Shown: positions 45,661 through 55,844, counted from the first letter of the stretch. The stretch: DNA of 64,000 nucleotides from Sphingobacteriales bacterium (GCA_016708305.1 JADJGB010000002.1:1-64000); one strand, 5' to 3'. The notes: a model not told the origin generated them from the sequence alone. A program made the numbers and translations.

Positions 45661-45862
45661 ACCTTTTTTTTCTTGATACAAAAAAGTAACAAAAAAAATC
45701 AAGGCTTTGAAAAAAATAGCTAAAAATGATTTCGGTAGTCTAAATCCGTCGAACTCGCGCCGTAGTTGCATTTATTACTAAGACCAAACAGCGCTCAAAC
45801 AACGACGGCTTTTTAACGACTGCCTTCAATCATTTTTTTAACGCATTTTTTTCAAGGCCATT
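45661..45862. repeat. MITE-like dispersed repeat region
   Basis: This fills most of the 333-bp gap between metF and corA. The left part (45661-45706) is an inverted copy of the repeat at 3741-3781 (CTTGATAC-AAAAAAGTAAC and ATCAAGGCT). TCAAGGCTTTGAAAAAAAT (45698-45716) and CATTTTTTTCAAGGCCA (45844-45860) are inverted terminal-like arms around an inner CCGTCG...CGACGG palindrome. No ORF is seen. Confidence 0.5.
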
Positions 45863-45940
45863 GTCGCAATGCGCAACAATTCCAAACCCACACTATCCGT
45901 CATAGAACCATTTTTTTTAACAAAAGCAAATGGCAATATT

Positions 45941-47050
45941 TTAAAACCATTTCTTTTTTCTAAAAAAACTCAGCATCCATAATGGTATTAATAACATTGC
46001 ACCCACCGCAATCCAAAATCCCCATTGATGGCTGGTAAGAGGGATAACATTAAAGTTCATGCCAAAAATGCCGCCTATTACGGTAGCAGGGGCCAATAGG
46101 CAGGTAACAATAGCCATTACCTTCATTACCTCATTAAGTTTCAAATTTACATTATTGATGTACAAATCCTGCATACCCATAATCATGTCGCGGTAGTTGT
46201 CCACCAGGTCTATAGCCTGCAAACTATGGTCATGCACATCTTTGTAATAACGGGTGTATTCATCGGTAAGCAGGTCATTTTCGCTTTTGATAATATTGGC
46301 AATCAAATCTCGAACCGGAAAAATATTTCGTTTCAACACAATAAGTTCCTTGCGCAAAAGATTGATTGTTGCAAGCGCTCGTTTATTAGTTGCGCTTCTT
46401 ACGATAGTTTCCTCCATATCTTCAATTGCATCGCCTAATTGCTCCATCACTAAAAAATAATGGTCAACAACAGCATCAATCAAAGTGTAATAAAGATAAT
46501 CCACTTTTTTTGTACGTGTCTTGCTGGTGGGTAAATTGAGTCTTCCGCGAAGCGCCTGAAACACATCTTTTCCTGCATCTTCCTGAAAGGTAATTACAAA
46601 ATTATTGCCCAACACAAGGCTTATCTGCTCCTGCTCTATACTTTTTGTTTTCGGATTGAAATACATCATGTTCATCAGGCTAAACAATATATCATCAATT
46701 TCATCCATCTTCGGACGTTGATTAATGCTGAGGACATCTTCCACCAAAAGAGGATGAATTCCAAACCCTTCACCTATTTTTTCAACATCTACTTTGCGCA
46801 AGCCATCTACATTAATCCAAATAATTTTTTCCGAACTTCTTAAAAGTAATACTTCATCCACACTCAGGTTGTTCTTTTCCTCAATTGCATTTTTATCATA
46901 AATAAAAGCGCTGATATTCACCCGGGTGGCTTCTTCCCTCACCGGAATAATCGTTGGATTCACTGCCAGTATTTCTCTTGTCCTTTCGGTACCAAAGAGT
47001 TCCAACGGATTAAGTATATATCGTAAATATTTTTCGGTTTTCGAATTCAT
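45941..47050 (-). CDS. corA: CorA magnesium/cobalt transporter
   Basis: A 369-aa inner-membrane divalent-cation channel. The long cytosolic alpha/beta domain (VSVDEV..., GFGIHPLLVEDVLSINQRPK) leads to the stalk helix and two C-terminal membrane segments. The selectivity motif GMNFNVIP lies between them (IGGIFGMNFNVIPLT). The tail FFRKKKWF is basic as expected. No frame breaks. Confidence 0.95.
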   Translation of the reverse strand: MNSKTEKYLRYILNPLELFGTERTREILAVNPTIIPVREEATRVNISAFIYDKNAIEEKNNLSVDEVLLLRSSEKIIWINVDGLRKVDVEKIGEGFGIHPLLVEDVLSINQRPKMDEIDDILFSLMNMMYFNPKTKSIEQEQISLVLGNNFVITFQEDAGKDVFQALRGRLNLPTSKTRTKKVDYLYYTLIDAVVDHYFLVMEQLGDAIEDMEETIVRSATNKRALATINLLRKELIVLKRNIFPVRDLIANIIKSENDLLTDEYTRYYKDVHDHSLQAIDLVDNYRDMIMGMQDLYINNVNLKLNEVMKVMAIVTCLLAPATVIGGIFGMNFNVIPLTSHQWGFWIAVGAMLLIPLWMLSFFRKKKWF

Positions 47051-47112
47051 AGCGGAAAGATAATAAAAAGGTATGTTTTCTGCCTTTCTTTTCCATTCTC
47101 CATATTTTGCAA

Positions 47113-47843
47113 TTATTGCGTTTCTAACAATTTTGCTGCTTGTATTAAATCTTCAGGAGTGTCAATTGCGATATTTTTATACGTTGTTTCAGCCATATAA
47201 ATATCTATGCCGTTCTCCAAAACCTTAATTGTTCCAGTTTTTCGGTTTTTTCCAGGTCGGTCTGAGGCCATTGGGTAAAAGCTAATAACACATCTTTTCT
47301 AAAGGCATAAACACCCACATGGAGAAAATAATCGGTTGAAAAACTTTCATCACGCTGATAAGGAATTTTGCTTCGGCTGAAATACAATGCTTTGCCAAAC
47401 CTGTTGGTAACCACTTTTACCATATTTGGATTTTGTGCATCGTCTCTATTCTCAAATTTGCGTTTGAGCGATGCTACCTGCACATCTTCATTGTCAAATA
47501 ACCTTACCAACTTCTCCAGAGGTTCGTGCCGGATAAACGGCTCATCACCCTGTACATTTACCACCACATCTACATCCAAATCCTGAACGGCTTCGGCAAT
47601 ACGGTCGGTTCCGCTCTCGTGTTGTCTGATGCTCATAATCGCCTTTCCGCCACGACTGATAATTTCATTGAAAATAATATCACTATCTGTTACCACAAAT
47701 ACATCGTCAAACAAGCCGCTGCTTTTTGCAGCATCATAAGTGTGGCAAATAACAGGCTTATCGCCCAATAACTGCATCAGTTTGGCAGGAAACCGGGTGG
47801 CAGCATATCTTGCCGGAATTATGGCGAATATTTTCTTTTTCAT
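47113..47843 (-). CDS. kdsB: 3-deoxy-manno-octulosonate cytidylyltransferase (one frame break)
   Basis: Activates KDO with CTP for lipid A core synthesis. IIPARYAATRFPAKLMQLLG is the nucleotide-binding opening; VVVNVQGDEPFI and SRSKIPYQRD follow; HVGVYAFRKDVLLAFTQWP is the KdsB signature. The frame breaks in a TTT run near 47225: one added T gives QLRFLENGIDIYMAETTYKN and the normal C-terminus IAIDTPEDLIQAAKLLETQ with stop at 47113. Repaired length 243-244 aa. Confidence 0.93.
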
Positions 47844-47947
47844 GCGTCTATTCTATTTATATTGTCAATTGCCTCTTACCCGCCTGACAAGACGGACAGT
47901 AAATTTCGAAAAAAAGACAATATTTTATCATATTTTTTCCAATGAAT

Positions 47948-48781
47948 CTATTCTTTCATCTCTCTTTTCAAAAAAGGATGCTTCAACAGGTTTATAAAGT
48001 CCTCATCCTTTTCATTGGGATAATGCCTGTCTAGCCCATACCTGAGTTCTGAAACAGGCAATGTACTGAAAGTGCCTAAGAGCCTGTCCCAGATGGAAAA
48101 CACTGCACCGTAATTGGTATCGGTGTAAGGTTGCTTCCAATGGTGGTGTACCTTGTGCATATTGGGCGAAATCAAAAAATAGCTCAAAAATTTGTCTAAG
48201 CTTGAGGGCAGACTGATGTTGGCATGTGTAAATGCAGTGGCCACAACCACTAATGTCTGATATATCATCACCGAATACATTGGTGCGCCGCTTATAAAAA
48301 TCAAAATCAAAAAGAAAACACCTCTCAACAGGCTATCGCCCGGATGATGGCGTAAACCCGTTGTTACATCTACTTTATTATCACTGTGGTGAATAAGATG
48401 ATATCGCCACAGATAAGGATTTTTGTGCATCACCCAATGTACTAGCCAACTGCTGAAATCGAGCGCCAGCACACCAATAATAATAGCGCCCCAAACGCCA
48501 ACCTGAAACCAATACACCAATCCCCAGTTGGCTGCACGGCACCAGTCGGAGAGCAACACAATAAACACTGCCAACCCTGTATGAATGACGAGGTGTATGA
48601 TTGTGAAACCAAAATTAACCAACGCGTGATTCAACTTCGTTTTTCGATACCTGAGTCCTACCAGTGGAATGGCTCCTTCAAGTATCCAGAAGAATACAAG
48701 GCCGCCAACAAGCAGCGCCATGCGCTCGCCTGGACGCTGGTCAAACGTTGAAAAATAGTCAATAAAGCGCTCTAAGGTCAT
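47948..48781 (-). CDS. Sterol desaturase/fatty acid hydroxylase family protein
   Basis: A 277-aa membrane di-iron enzyme. The His boxes are HWVMH, HLIHHSDNK and HKVHHHW, plus LRHHPGD, in the usual order and spacing. At least four membrane helices flank them. Relatives hydroxylate or desaturate lipids; the substrate here is unknown. The frame is intact. The DUF2007 gene lies 12 bp upstream on the same strand, likely one transcript. Confidence 0.87.
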   Translation of the reverse strand: MTLERFIDYFSTFDQRPGERMALLVGGLVFFWILEGAIPLVGLRYRKTKLNHALVNFGFTIIHLVIHTGLAVFIVLLSDWCRAANWGLVYWFQVGVWGAIIIGVLALDFSSWLVHWVMHKNPYLWRYHLIHHSDNKVDVTTGLRHHPGDSLLRGVFFLILIFISGAPMYSVMIYQTLVVVATAFTHANISLPSSLDKFLSYFLISPNMHKVHHHWKQPYTDTNYGAVFSIWDRLLGTFSTLPVSELRYGLDRHYPNEKDEDFINLLKHPFLKREMKE

Positions 48782-48793
48782 AAATTTTTTATT

Positions 48794-49186
48794 TTATTCA
48801 AATTCGTTTCCACAATCAAGGCAATGGTACATTTTACAAATCGAATCATCAGACCCCGATCCCAAAACTGCATGAGCAATGGCGCTCAACCAGCTTGCAT
48901 TTTTTTGGGTGGCAGTAATGCACTCAATATTTGATGAGCCACAATCAGGGCAAATACGTTCAGCTGCTGTTTCATTTTCTGTACTGGCAAGTATCTCAAT
49001 GGCTCGTTCTTTTTGTGCTTCGGCCACCATCAGTTTTATTCCGCCCACTGCATTGGTAATTCCCGGATATATGGAAACCGTATTTTCATCCTTCAGCACA
49101 CAACTAATATTTGCATCCTCCAACATTCCCATTGCCAGATGCGCATCAATATACGTGTGATATATTCCTACTATTATATATTTCAT
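48794..49186 (-). CDS. DUF2007-type protein with C-terminal zinc ribbon
   Basis: A 130-aa cytosolic protein. The N-terminal 65 residues (IVGIYHTYIDAHLAMGMLED, IKLMVAEAQKERAIEIL) form the PII-like DUF2007 fold. The C-terminal half has paired cysteines ICPDCGSS and YHCLDCGNEF, a zinc ribbon. Function unknown. Precedes the hydroxylase gene by 12 bp. Confidence 0.75.
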   Translation of the reverse strand: MKYIIVGIYHTYIDAHLAMGMLEDANISCVLKDENTVSIYPGITNAVGGIKLMVAEAQKERAIEILASTENETAAERICPDCGSSNIECITATQKNASWLSAIAHAVLGSGSDDSICKMYHCLDCGNEFE

Positions 49187-49271
49187 TTTCGATGCCGATT
49201 ATTTTATCTGAACTAAATTAAGGGTTTTAAACGAAATTGCCGATGGGTAGAAAAATGGGTTGGTTGATGAT

Positions 49272-50702
49272 TTACTTCCTTAGCTTCAGTTGAACCACAT
49301 TTTCTATGTGCAGGGTGTGTGGAAACATATCTACCGGTTGCACTTTGGTTACTTCATACTTTTTGTTCAGTAAAGCCAGGTCACGCGCTTGTGTTGCCGG
49401 ATTGCAACTGACATAAACCACCACAGGAGCAGCAATTTCATTAATTTTTTCAATCAGCACACCATGCATTCCGGCACGGGGCGGATCGGTAATGATAACG
49501 TCAGGATGGCCATGTTGCGTAAAGAATTTCTCGGTGCAAATGTCAATCACATCTCCTGCATAAAATTGGGTTTTATTTTGCAAACCATTCAGCATTGCAT
49601 TTTGTTTCGCATCTTCAATTGCCTCTTCAATCAGCTCCACTCCTATCACCAGCCCTGCTTCCTTACTACAAAATATGCCAATGCTGCCGGTGCCGCAATA
49701 TAAATCATATAACACTTCTTTCCCTGTAAGTTCCGCAAAATCTCTGGTAACCTGATAGAGGCGTGTTGCCTGCTGAGTATTGGTCTGAAAAAAAGATTTC
49801 GGCCCGATTTTAAATTGAAATTCATCTAACTTTTCAATCACATAGCCTTTCCCGTAATATATTTCAGGTTTGAGGTCATAGATGCTGTCATTCTGTTTGG
49901 TATTGATGGTGTATAGCAGCGACGTAATATCAGGAAATCTTTGTAAAATAAAATCCAGTAATGCTTCCCTTTTCACCTTATCGTCATGACCAAGCATAAT
50001 ATTAGCCATCCACTCTCCGGTTTCACAAAGTCTGACCAGTAAGGTTCGCAAAAAACCCTGATGGCTTCTTAAATTGTAAAAAGAATAATCGTTTTCTTTT
50101 GCAAAATCTTTAATAGCCAGTCGAAGTTCGTTGGTAGGTTCCTTTTGCAAATAACATTTTTGAATATCCACCACCTTGCTCCAAAATCCCCGCGCATGAA
50201 ATCCGGCTGCCAAATCACTTGTAGCCCCATTCGGTGTATCGGTCGCTTTCAGTTTTACAAACTCATCTTTGGGCACAAAGGCTTCTGTGCCAAAAGTATA
50301 TTCAATCTTGTTGCGGTAGTATTGGGTAGTAGCTGCACCAATTATAGGTTGAATTTCAGGCAGTTGTACCTTTGCAATTCTTTCAAGATTATCAGCCGCC
50401 TGCTTTTGTTTATATTTTAGTTGTTTCTTGTAAGGAAGCATTTGCCACTGACATCCGCCACATACGCCAAAATGGCTGCAAAAAGGTGTTACCCTTTCTT
50501 CAGAATAAGAAACATATCTTATCGGGAATCCTTCCGCCCAATCCTTTTTGTTTTTTATCAGTCTGACATCCACCACATCGCCGGGCACAGCCTGTTCTAC
50601 AAAAATGACCTTACCATCCACCTTTGCCAAAGATTTTCCTTCGGCAGCATAATCCTCTATCAGTATATTTTCAAGAACAATATCCTTTTTCTTTCTTGCC
50701 AT
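49272..50702 (-). CDS. rlmD: 23S rRNA (uracil-C5)-methyltransferase, RlmD/RumA type
   Basis: A 476-aa SAM enzyme. The N-terminal TRAM domain (IEDYAAEGKSLAKVDGKVIF) precedes the Fe-S cysteines in TPFCSHFGVCGGCQWQ. The SAM site is DLYCGTGSIGIF, the motif IVTDPPRAG appears as IITDPPRAGMHG, and the catalytic Cys is in VYVSCNPATQARDL. Bacteroidetes carry one such enzyme, so RlmD and RlmCD-type specificity cannot be separated from sequence. No frame breaks. Confidence 0.9.
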   Translation of the reverse strand: MARKKKDIVLENILIEDYAAEGKSLAKVDGKVIFVEQAVPGDVVDVRLIKNKKDWAEGFPIRYVSYSEERVTPFCSHFGVCGGCQWQMLPYKKQLKYKQKQAADNLERIAKVQLPEIQPIIGAATTQYYRNKIEYTFGTEAFVPKDEFVKLKATDTPNGATSDLAAGFHARGFWSKVVDIQKCYLQKEPTNELRLAIKDFAKENDYSFYNLRSHQGFLRTLLVRLCETGEWMANIMLGHDDKVKREALLDFILQRFPDITSLLYTINTKQNDSIYDLKPEIYYGKGYVIEKLDEFQFKIGPKSFFQTNTQQATRLYQVTRDFAELTGKEVLYDLYCGTGSIGIFCSKEAGLVIGVELIEEAIEDAKQNAMLNGLQNKTQFYAGDVIDICTEKFFTQHGHPDVIITDPPRAGMHGVLIEKINEIAAPVVVYVSCNPATQARDLALLNKKYEVTKVQPVDMFPHTLHIENVVQLKLRK

Positions 50703-50777
50703 TGGGCAAAAATAAAAAGATAATGGCAGGAGTTCATTTAAATGTTTTAAGTATTTTTACTCTTACAAATATTAAAT

Positions 50778-50957
50778 ATGGAAAATAAAGACAAAGTGCT
50801 GACAACCATCAAAAAAGCAGGAAAGCCGGTAAGCGCCGGGCAAGTTGCCGAAATGTCGGGTATTGACAGAAAAGAGGTTGACAAGGCCATGAAAACCTTA
50901 AAAGAAAACGCCGACATCATTTCACCTAAAAGATGTTATTGGGAAGCCAGAAAATAA
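50778..50957 (+). CDS. 59-aa winged-helix-like DNA-binding protein
   Basis: ATG at 50778 to TAA at 50957. MENKDKVLTTIKKAGKPVSA, GQVAEMSGIDRKEVDKAMKT and LKENADIISPKRCYWEARK read as a compact helix-turn-helix (GQVAEMSGIDRKEVDKAM) with a short beta wing. The next gene (ogt) begins at the very next base, so the two are one transcript. It may regulate that operon, though this is inference. Confidence 0.7.
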   Translation: MENKDKVLTTIKKAGKPVSAGQVAEMSGIDRKEVDKAMKTLKENADIISPKRCYWEARK

Positions 50958-51515
50958 ATGAATTCAACAGTTTATCTAAAAAAAATTGAAACCCCCATTG
51001 GCGCCATGATTGCCGGCGCTACCGAAGAAGGTATCTGCCTGCTCGAATTTGAAAATCGTAAAATGCTGCCATTAGAACTGAAACAATTATCAAAAGAACT
51101 GGGAGCAGCTATTTTGGAAGGCGAAAACCAGCATTTTAAGCAATTAGAGGCGGAGCTCAAGGATTATTTTATGAGTAAACTAAAAAAATTTAAAGTGCCA
51201 TTGGCGCTAATCGGTTCCGAATTTCAGAAAAAAGTGTGGCGGATGCTGCAAACCATTCCTTATGGCAAAACCAGGTCTTACAAAGAACAGGCTATTGCTA
51301 TTGGAAATGCAGACGCTGTTCGTGCAGTAGCTCATGCCAACGGCATGAATAAAATTTCTATCATCATTCCCTGCCACAGGGTCATTGGTTCCAATGGACA
51401 ACTCGTGGGCTATGGTGGCGGGTTGTGGCGAAAAAAATATTTACTGGGCTTGGAGCAAAATAATGGTAAACAATTGAAACTGATAAAATTGGATGGCGAG
51501 CGAGATGAAAACTGA
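50958..51515 (+). CDS. ogt: Methylated-DNA-protein cysteine methyltransferase
   Basis: Suicide repair of O6-alkylguanine. A 185-aa protein: VWRMLQTIPYGKTRSYKEQA (HTH region), AVAHANGMNKISIIIPCHRV with the acceptor Cys, and GSNGQLVGYGGGLWRKKYLL. The N-terminal domain lacks the zinc Cys of Ada. It is directly joined to the small winged-helix gene. The 388-bp gap after it (51516-51903) contains no gene I can support. Confidence 0.94.
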   Translation: MNSTVYLKKIETPIGAMIAGATEEGICLLEFENRKMLPLELKQLSKELGAAILEGENQHFKQLEAELKDYFMSKLKKFKVPLALIGSEFQKKVWRMLQTIPYGKTRSYKEQAIAIGNADAVRAVAHANGMNKISIIIPCHRVIGSNGQLVGYGGGLWRKKYLLGLEQNNGKQLKLIKLDGERDEN

Positions 51516-51903
51516 AAATGAGGCAGGGGGAATTAGACCAATATTTTTTTTTCACAAAGGGTATAATACTATTAATTGCAGTACAACGGTATGCAATTGC
51601 CAACTAATTTATTATGCCTAAGCCCTACATTTTGCTTCTCCCCTCTCCTACTTTTCGCTAAACAAAATGGGCACTTTGGAGACCTCGAACAATTTTATTG
51701 CCTTAGTAAAGTTCTTTTTTTCGGCATTAGCATCTTCATTAAATGCAAGAATTCAACCTGAAATTGGATGTGTAACAAATCCAACTGGTCGGTTACCTTA
51801 AAATTGGAAATATGCTTTCCACCTTCTTTATTGGTTTTTAAAATCAGGTGTTTATAATACAATTGAATTCATCGCTCAAAAATATTTTTTATAAATTGCG
51901 CTC

Positions 51904-52641
51904 ATGAAATTGAATATTTTAGCTATTGGCGTACACCCTGATGATGTGGAACTATGTTGTTCCGGCGCTTTGATTAATGAAATTAAAGCCGGTAAAAAAG
52001 TAGGAATCGTGGACCTCACACAAGGCGAGCTTGGAACCCGAGGCACTGTGGAAAGCCGATATGATGAAGCGGCCAATGCTGCACAAATAATGGGCGTGGC
52101 AATAAGAGAGAACCTGAAGATGAGAGACGGCTTTTTCAAAAACGATGAAGAACATCAGTTAAAACTAATCAAAGTTATCCGAAAATATAAACCTGAAATT
52201 GTGCTGGGCAATGTGATGGCAGACCGCCACCCCGACCACGGCAGGGCCGGTCATCTGATTAATGATTCCTGTTTTCTTTCGGGACTGGCAAAGGTTGAAA
52301 CTTTTGATGATGAAGGTCTTCAGCAGGAAAAATGGAGGCCTAAATACTTTTTCCAATACCTGCAGGACTGGTATCATGAACCTGAACTTATCATTGATGT
52401 GACGGATGCCTTTGACCTGAAGATGCAGGCAATTGATGCCTATAAAACACAGGTACACACCAATGAAAGTGATGCAGACGGACCACAAACTTATATTTCC
52501 ACTCCCGAGTTTAAAGAGGCCATTATAGCCAGATGCCGCCTCATGGGGAAGCGCATCGGAGTAAAGTACGCGGAAGGCTTCATCAGCAATAAGCACATCG
52601 GATTGAAAAATTTTGATGCGCTGATTCTGAATGAAACATAA
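51904..52641 (+). CDS. bshB1: Bacillithiol biosynthesis deacetylase BshB1
   Basis: Deacetylates GlcNAc-malate to GlcN-malate in bacillithiol synthesis. A 245-aa PIG-L/LmbE fold: ILAIGVHPDDVELCCSGALI (zinc His, Asp-Asp), DLTQGELGTRGTVESRYDEA, VMADRHPDHGRAGHLI with the second zinc His, and SPEFKEAIIARCR-like STPEFKEAIIARCRLMGKRI. The combination is specific for the BshB1 branch. bshA and bshC are not in the window. Confidence 0.92.
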   Translation: MKLNILAIGVHPDDVELCCSGALINEIKAGKKVGIVDLTQGELGTRGTVESRYDEAANAAQIMGVAIRENLKMRDGFFKNDEEHQLKLIKVIRKYKPEIVLGNVMADRHPDHGRAGHLINDSCFLSGLAKVETFDDEGLQQEKWRPKYFFQYLQDWYHEPELIIDVTDAFDLKMQAIDAYKTQVHTNESDADGPQTYISTPEFKEAIIARCRLMGKRIGVKYAEGFISNKHIGLKNFDALILNET

Positions 52642-52663
52642 TGAGTCTAATTGAGTCCTACTG

Positions 52664-54216
52664 TTAATTTACTCCTCCTTTACGGATGGGCTCCTGCATA
52701 GGCGGCCAGGGAATAATATTGCCTTTGCTGTCTTTTTCGGTAAGTTTTATCCTTTCCCGTGAAGCTTTTTCAGGATCTTCGCTGGCCATGTATGCCAGGA
52801 TTGCCGAAACGATGACACTCCGTTTTAAATCGTCAAAAACAATTTTATCATAAGTATCCAGATTGGTATGCCAGGTAAGCGTGCTGTAATCCCAGTTATT
52901 GGTTCCCATGTAATAGGCAGGTACTCCTGCAGCTACAAAAGGCCCCTGATCCGATCCTCCGCCAGAGGGTGTTCCGGGGTAGTAAGCCTGAATTTCATTT
53001 CTGTACTCATCCGGGATGTCGCGTAGCCATCTTCCCAAATAGTCGTAAGCATGAACAAATCCGGCAGCATTCAAGAAGTTAATTCTTCCGGTTCCCCCAT
53101 CCTGATTAAAGACTGCCTGTATATTTTTTACAATTTCCGGATGGTCTTCAATAAAGGCTCTCGACCCGTTGATGCCCTGCTCTTCGGCGCCCCAATGCCC
53201 CGCTATGATGGTTCGTTTTGGGTTCGGACACCATTTTTTCAACAACCTCATGGCTTCCATCATTGAGATCACTCCTGTACCATTATCGGTTGCTCCTGTA
53301 CCGCCATCCCACGAATCGAGGTGGGCCGACAATACTACGTACTCATCAGGTTTTCGCTCCCCTTAATACTGGCGATAGTATTGAAGGTGGGTTGTATCCC
53401 TGTTTCTTTTGAGTCGGTAAAAATTTTTACCACAGGCTTCTGTCCGGCTTCTACCAGCCGGTAAAGTAATCCATAATCTTCTTGCGAAATATCCACGTGT
53501 GGCGCCTTTCTGTTTTTGGTGCCAAAAATTTTATTGGCGCCATTTGCAAAACTCCAATAAGAAGAAATGATTCCTACAGCCCCTGATTTTTCTATAACGC
53601 TGTCAATGTTTTTAGCATTAAAACCTGTATTGGTTATTCTTTTTGCCCAAGCCTGAGTCTGTGTAGTACGGGTGGCTTTCATTTTTTCAAAATCTTCTTT
53701 TCGGACATATTTTTCCCAGTCATTATCTGTACGCCCGGTAGGCTGTAGCATACTTATCATCACTATTTTACCTTTTACCTGAGGCAGTAATTTTGTAAAA
53801 CTAATTGAGTCCGCTGCATAGGGAAGAAGTATTATCTCGGCAGAAACACCTTCCTTAGCAGTTTTGGGACTCCATGCCAACTGGGTTCCGTTCAGGCTTT
53901 TTGCTCTTGGCGAAATCATTGTAATCTGAGATAGTCCGCGTTCCCATCCGCGCCACTCTCCCCATTGCTGATTTTCGGCTGCTATTCCCCAGCTTTTGTA
54001 TTTTTCTACTACCCAATCGTGTGCTTTTGTCATTTGAGAAGAACCCACTAATCGAGGGCCGATGCCATCCAACAGTTCACGACCCAATATTTCAAGTTGA
54101 GAATGGCTCATCGCATCTTTACAAATATTTTTAATAACTTCATCACTTTGGGCTGAAATTTGCAGACTAAAAAGAAGCACCAGAAAAGCAGCAGTAAATC
54201 TTAGCATAATCATCAT
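52664..54216 (-). CDS. Secreted M28-family metallopeptidase, carboxypeptidase Q-like (one frame break)
   Basis: An exported zinc aminopeptidase/carboxypeptidase of about 518 aa. A signal peptide (MLRFTAAFLVLLFSLQISAQ) is followed by an N-terminal and PA-like region. The M28 metal ligands are in SAHLDSWDGG (His), GATDNGTGV (bridging Asp), GAEEQGINGS (Glu-Glu), FNQDGGTGRI (Asp) and LTWHTNLDTYD (His). The frame breaks at an AAAA run near 53353: one A gives GSEKPDEYVVLSAHLDSWD. The order matches plasma glutamate carboxypeptidase-like proteins; the peptide substrate is unknown. Confidence 0.85.
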
Positions 54217-54294
54217 TTTTATTTATTGGTAAAAAAGAAATATCCTTCCATTTATTGCAAAGTAAATCAACTTTTACTTTATCTTTGACTTTTA

Positions 54295-55221
54295 ATGAAG
54301 CTTTCCACCAAACATTTACTCGGTATTAAAGACCTCACCGTTGAGGATGTTAATCTTTTTCTTGATACTGCCGCACAATTTAAAGAAGTATTGCAAAGGC
54401 CTGTAAAAAAAGTGCCTTCTCTAAGAGATGTTACCATCGTAAATCTTTTTTTTGAAAATTCGACACGCACCCGCATATCTTTCGAATTGGCTGAAAAAAG
54501 ACTTTCGGCAGATACAATTAATTTTACAGCCTCAGGGTCTTCGGTATCCAAGGGCGAAACCCTGCTCGATACCGTAAACAATATCCTCTCAATGAAAGTG
54601 GATATGGTAGTGATGCGGCATAGCGCCAGTGGTGCACCCCATTTTCTGGCACAGCATATTCCGGCTGCAATCGTGAATGCGGGAGACGGAGTAAACGAAC
54701 ATCCTACACAGGGATTACTTGACGCATTTTCGATAAAGGAAAAAATGGGTACGCTTAAAGGTGTGAAGGTGGCTATCATAGGTGATATTATGCACAGCAG
54801 GGTAGCTATGAGTAATATCTATTTACTCAAGAAAATGGGCACCGAGATCACCGTGTGCGGTCCTCCTACGCTCATTCCAAAATATTTAAAAGAAGCATTT
54901 GACGTAAATGTAAGCTACAATTTAACACAAACGCTCAACTGGTGCGATGTGGCCAATGTACTGCGCATTCAGCTTGAACGACAAAATCAGGTTTTATTTT
55001 CTTCGCTGAGGGAATACAATCTGTCTTATGGCATCAGCCGAAGATTGTTGGAAAGCCTCAACAAGGATATTGTCATCATGCATCCCGGGCCGATAAACAG
55101 GGGAGTGGAGCTGGATAGCGATGTGGCTGACAGTGGCCAATCCATCATTTTGCAGCAGGTAGAAAATGGTGTAGCCGTTAGAATGGCGGTTTTATATCTA
55201 CTTTCTAATAAAAATAACTAA
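54295..55221 (+). CDS. pyrB: Aspartate carbamoyltransferase catalytic subunit
   Basis: Commits carbamoyl phosphate to pyrimidines. A 308-aa protein: FFENSTRTRISFELAEKRLS (carbamoyl-P loop), ASGSSVSKGETLLDT, VMRHSASGAPHFLA, NAGDGVNEHPTQGLLDAFSI, and MHPGPINRGVELDSDVADS. No pyrI or pyrR partner is next to it. Divergent from the M28 gene, with a 78-bp gap. Confidence 0.96.
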   Translation: MKLSTKHLLGIKDLTVEDVNLFLDTAAQFKEVLQRPVKKVPSLRDVTIVNLFFENSTRTRISFELAEKRLSADTINFTASGSSVSKGETLLDTVNNILSMKVDMVVMRHSASGAPHFLAQHIPAAIVNAGDGVNEHPTQGLLDAFSIKEKMGTLKGVKVAIIGDIMHSRVAMSNIYLLKKMGTEITVCGPPTLIPKYLKEAFDVNVSYNLTQTLNWCDVANVLRIQLERQNQVLFSSLREYNLSYGISRRLLESLNKDIVIMHPGPINRGVELDSDVADSGQSIILQQVENGVAVRMAVLYLLSNKNN

Positions 55222-55352
55222 ATATTTTAATTTATTGTTTTATCTTGCTGCCCGTTTGACGGATATAGGTTTTAAAAGTATCTTGGAAAATTAAAATTTA
55301 TTATAACGCCAAAATTAAAAAATCAAGAACTAAAAAGTAGAAAAACTATAGA

Positions 55353-55844
55353 ATGCAGAGAATTTGTCTATTTCCTGGAACATTTGACCCCATCACCCTT
55401 GGTCATGAAGATATTATTAACAGGGCTGTTCCTTTATTTGATAAGATTATTGTAGGTATTGGTATTAATACCTCCAAAGGCCCAATGTTTACTCCCGAGC
55501 AGCGACTACACTGGATAAATACTATTTACAAAGACAGCCATGTGGTGGAAGGAGCAATTTATGAAGGGTTGACCGTTGATTTTTGCAGAAAAATAGGAGC
55601 AAGGTTTATTTTGCGCGGTATCAGGTATGTGAGCGATTTTGAATACGAAAAAACAATTGCCGATGCAAACAGAACCCTTGATAAAAACCTAGAAACTGTT
55701 TTTCTGACAGGTGAACCCAAATACACCTCAGTAGCTTCTACTATTGTGAGGGATATTATAAAGAATGGAGGCAATGCCAGTCCTTTTTTATCAGATGTAG
55801 TTTTTTCCTCGTTAAAGGATATTGAAATAGCCCACGAAAAATGA
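55353..55844 (+). CDS. coaD: Phosphopantetheine adenylyltransferase
   Basis: Penultimate step of CoA synthesis. A 163-aa protein: ICLFPGTFDPITLGHEDIIN (T/HxGH motif), FILRGIRYVSDFEYEKTIAD, and KYTSVASTIVRDI-type ISSS/S-R motif. No frame breaks. Complements coaX, 15 kb away. Confidence 0.96.
   Translation: MQRICLFPGTFDPITLGHEDIINRAVPLFDKIIVGIGINTSKGPMFTPEQRLHWINTIYKDSHVVEGAIYEGLTVDFCRKIGARFILRGIRYVSDFEYEKTIADANRTLDKNLETVFLTGEPKYTSVASTIVRDIIKNGGNASPFLSDVVFSSLKDIEIAHEK

Noticed and set aside
51667..51801. 44-aa plus-strand frame in the ogt-bshB1 gap
   Set aside because: No membrane, signal or motif character, and no sign of a promoter; length is within chance for AT-rich DNA.
54279..54779. 166-aa minus-strand open frame opposite pyrB
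   Set aside because: It is antisense to the conserved pyrB catalytic region and has no recognisable protein character.
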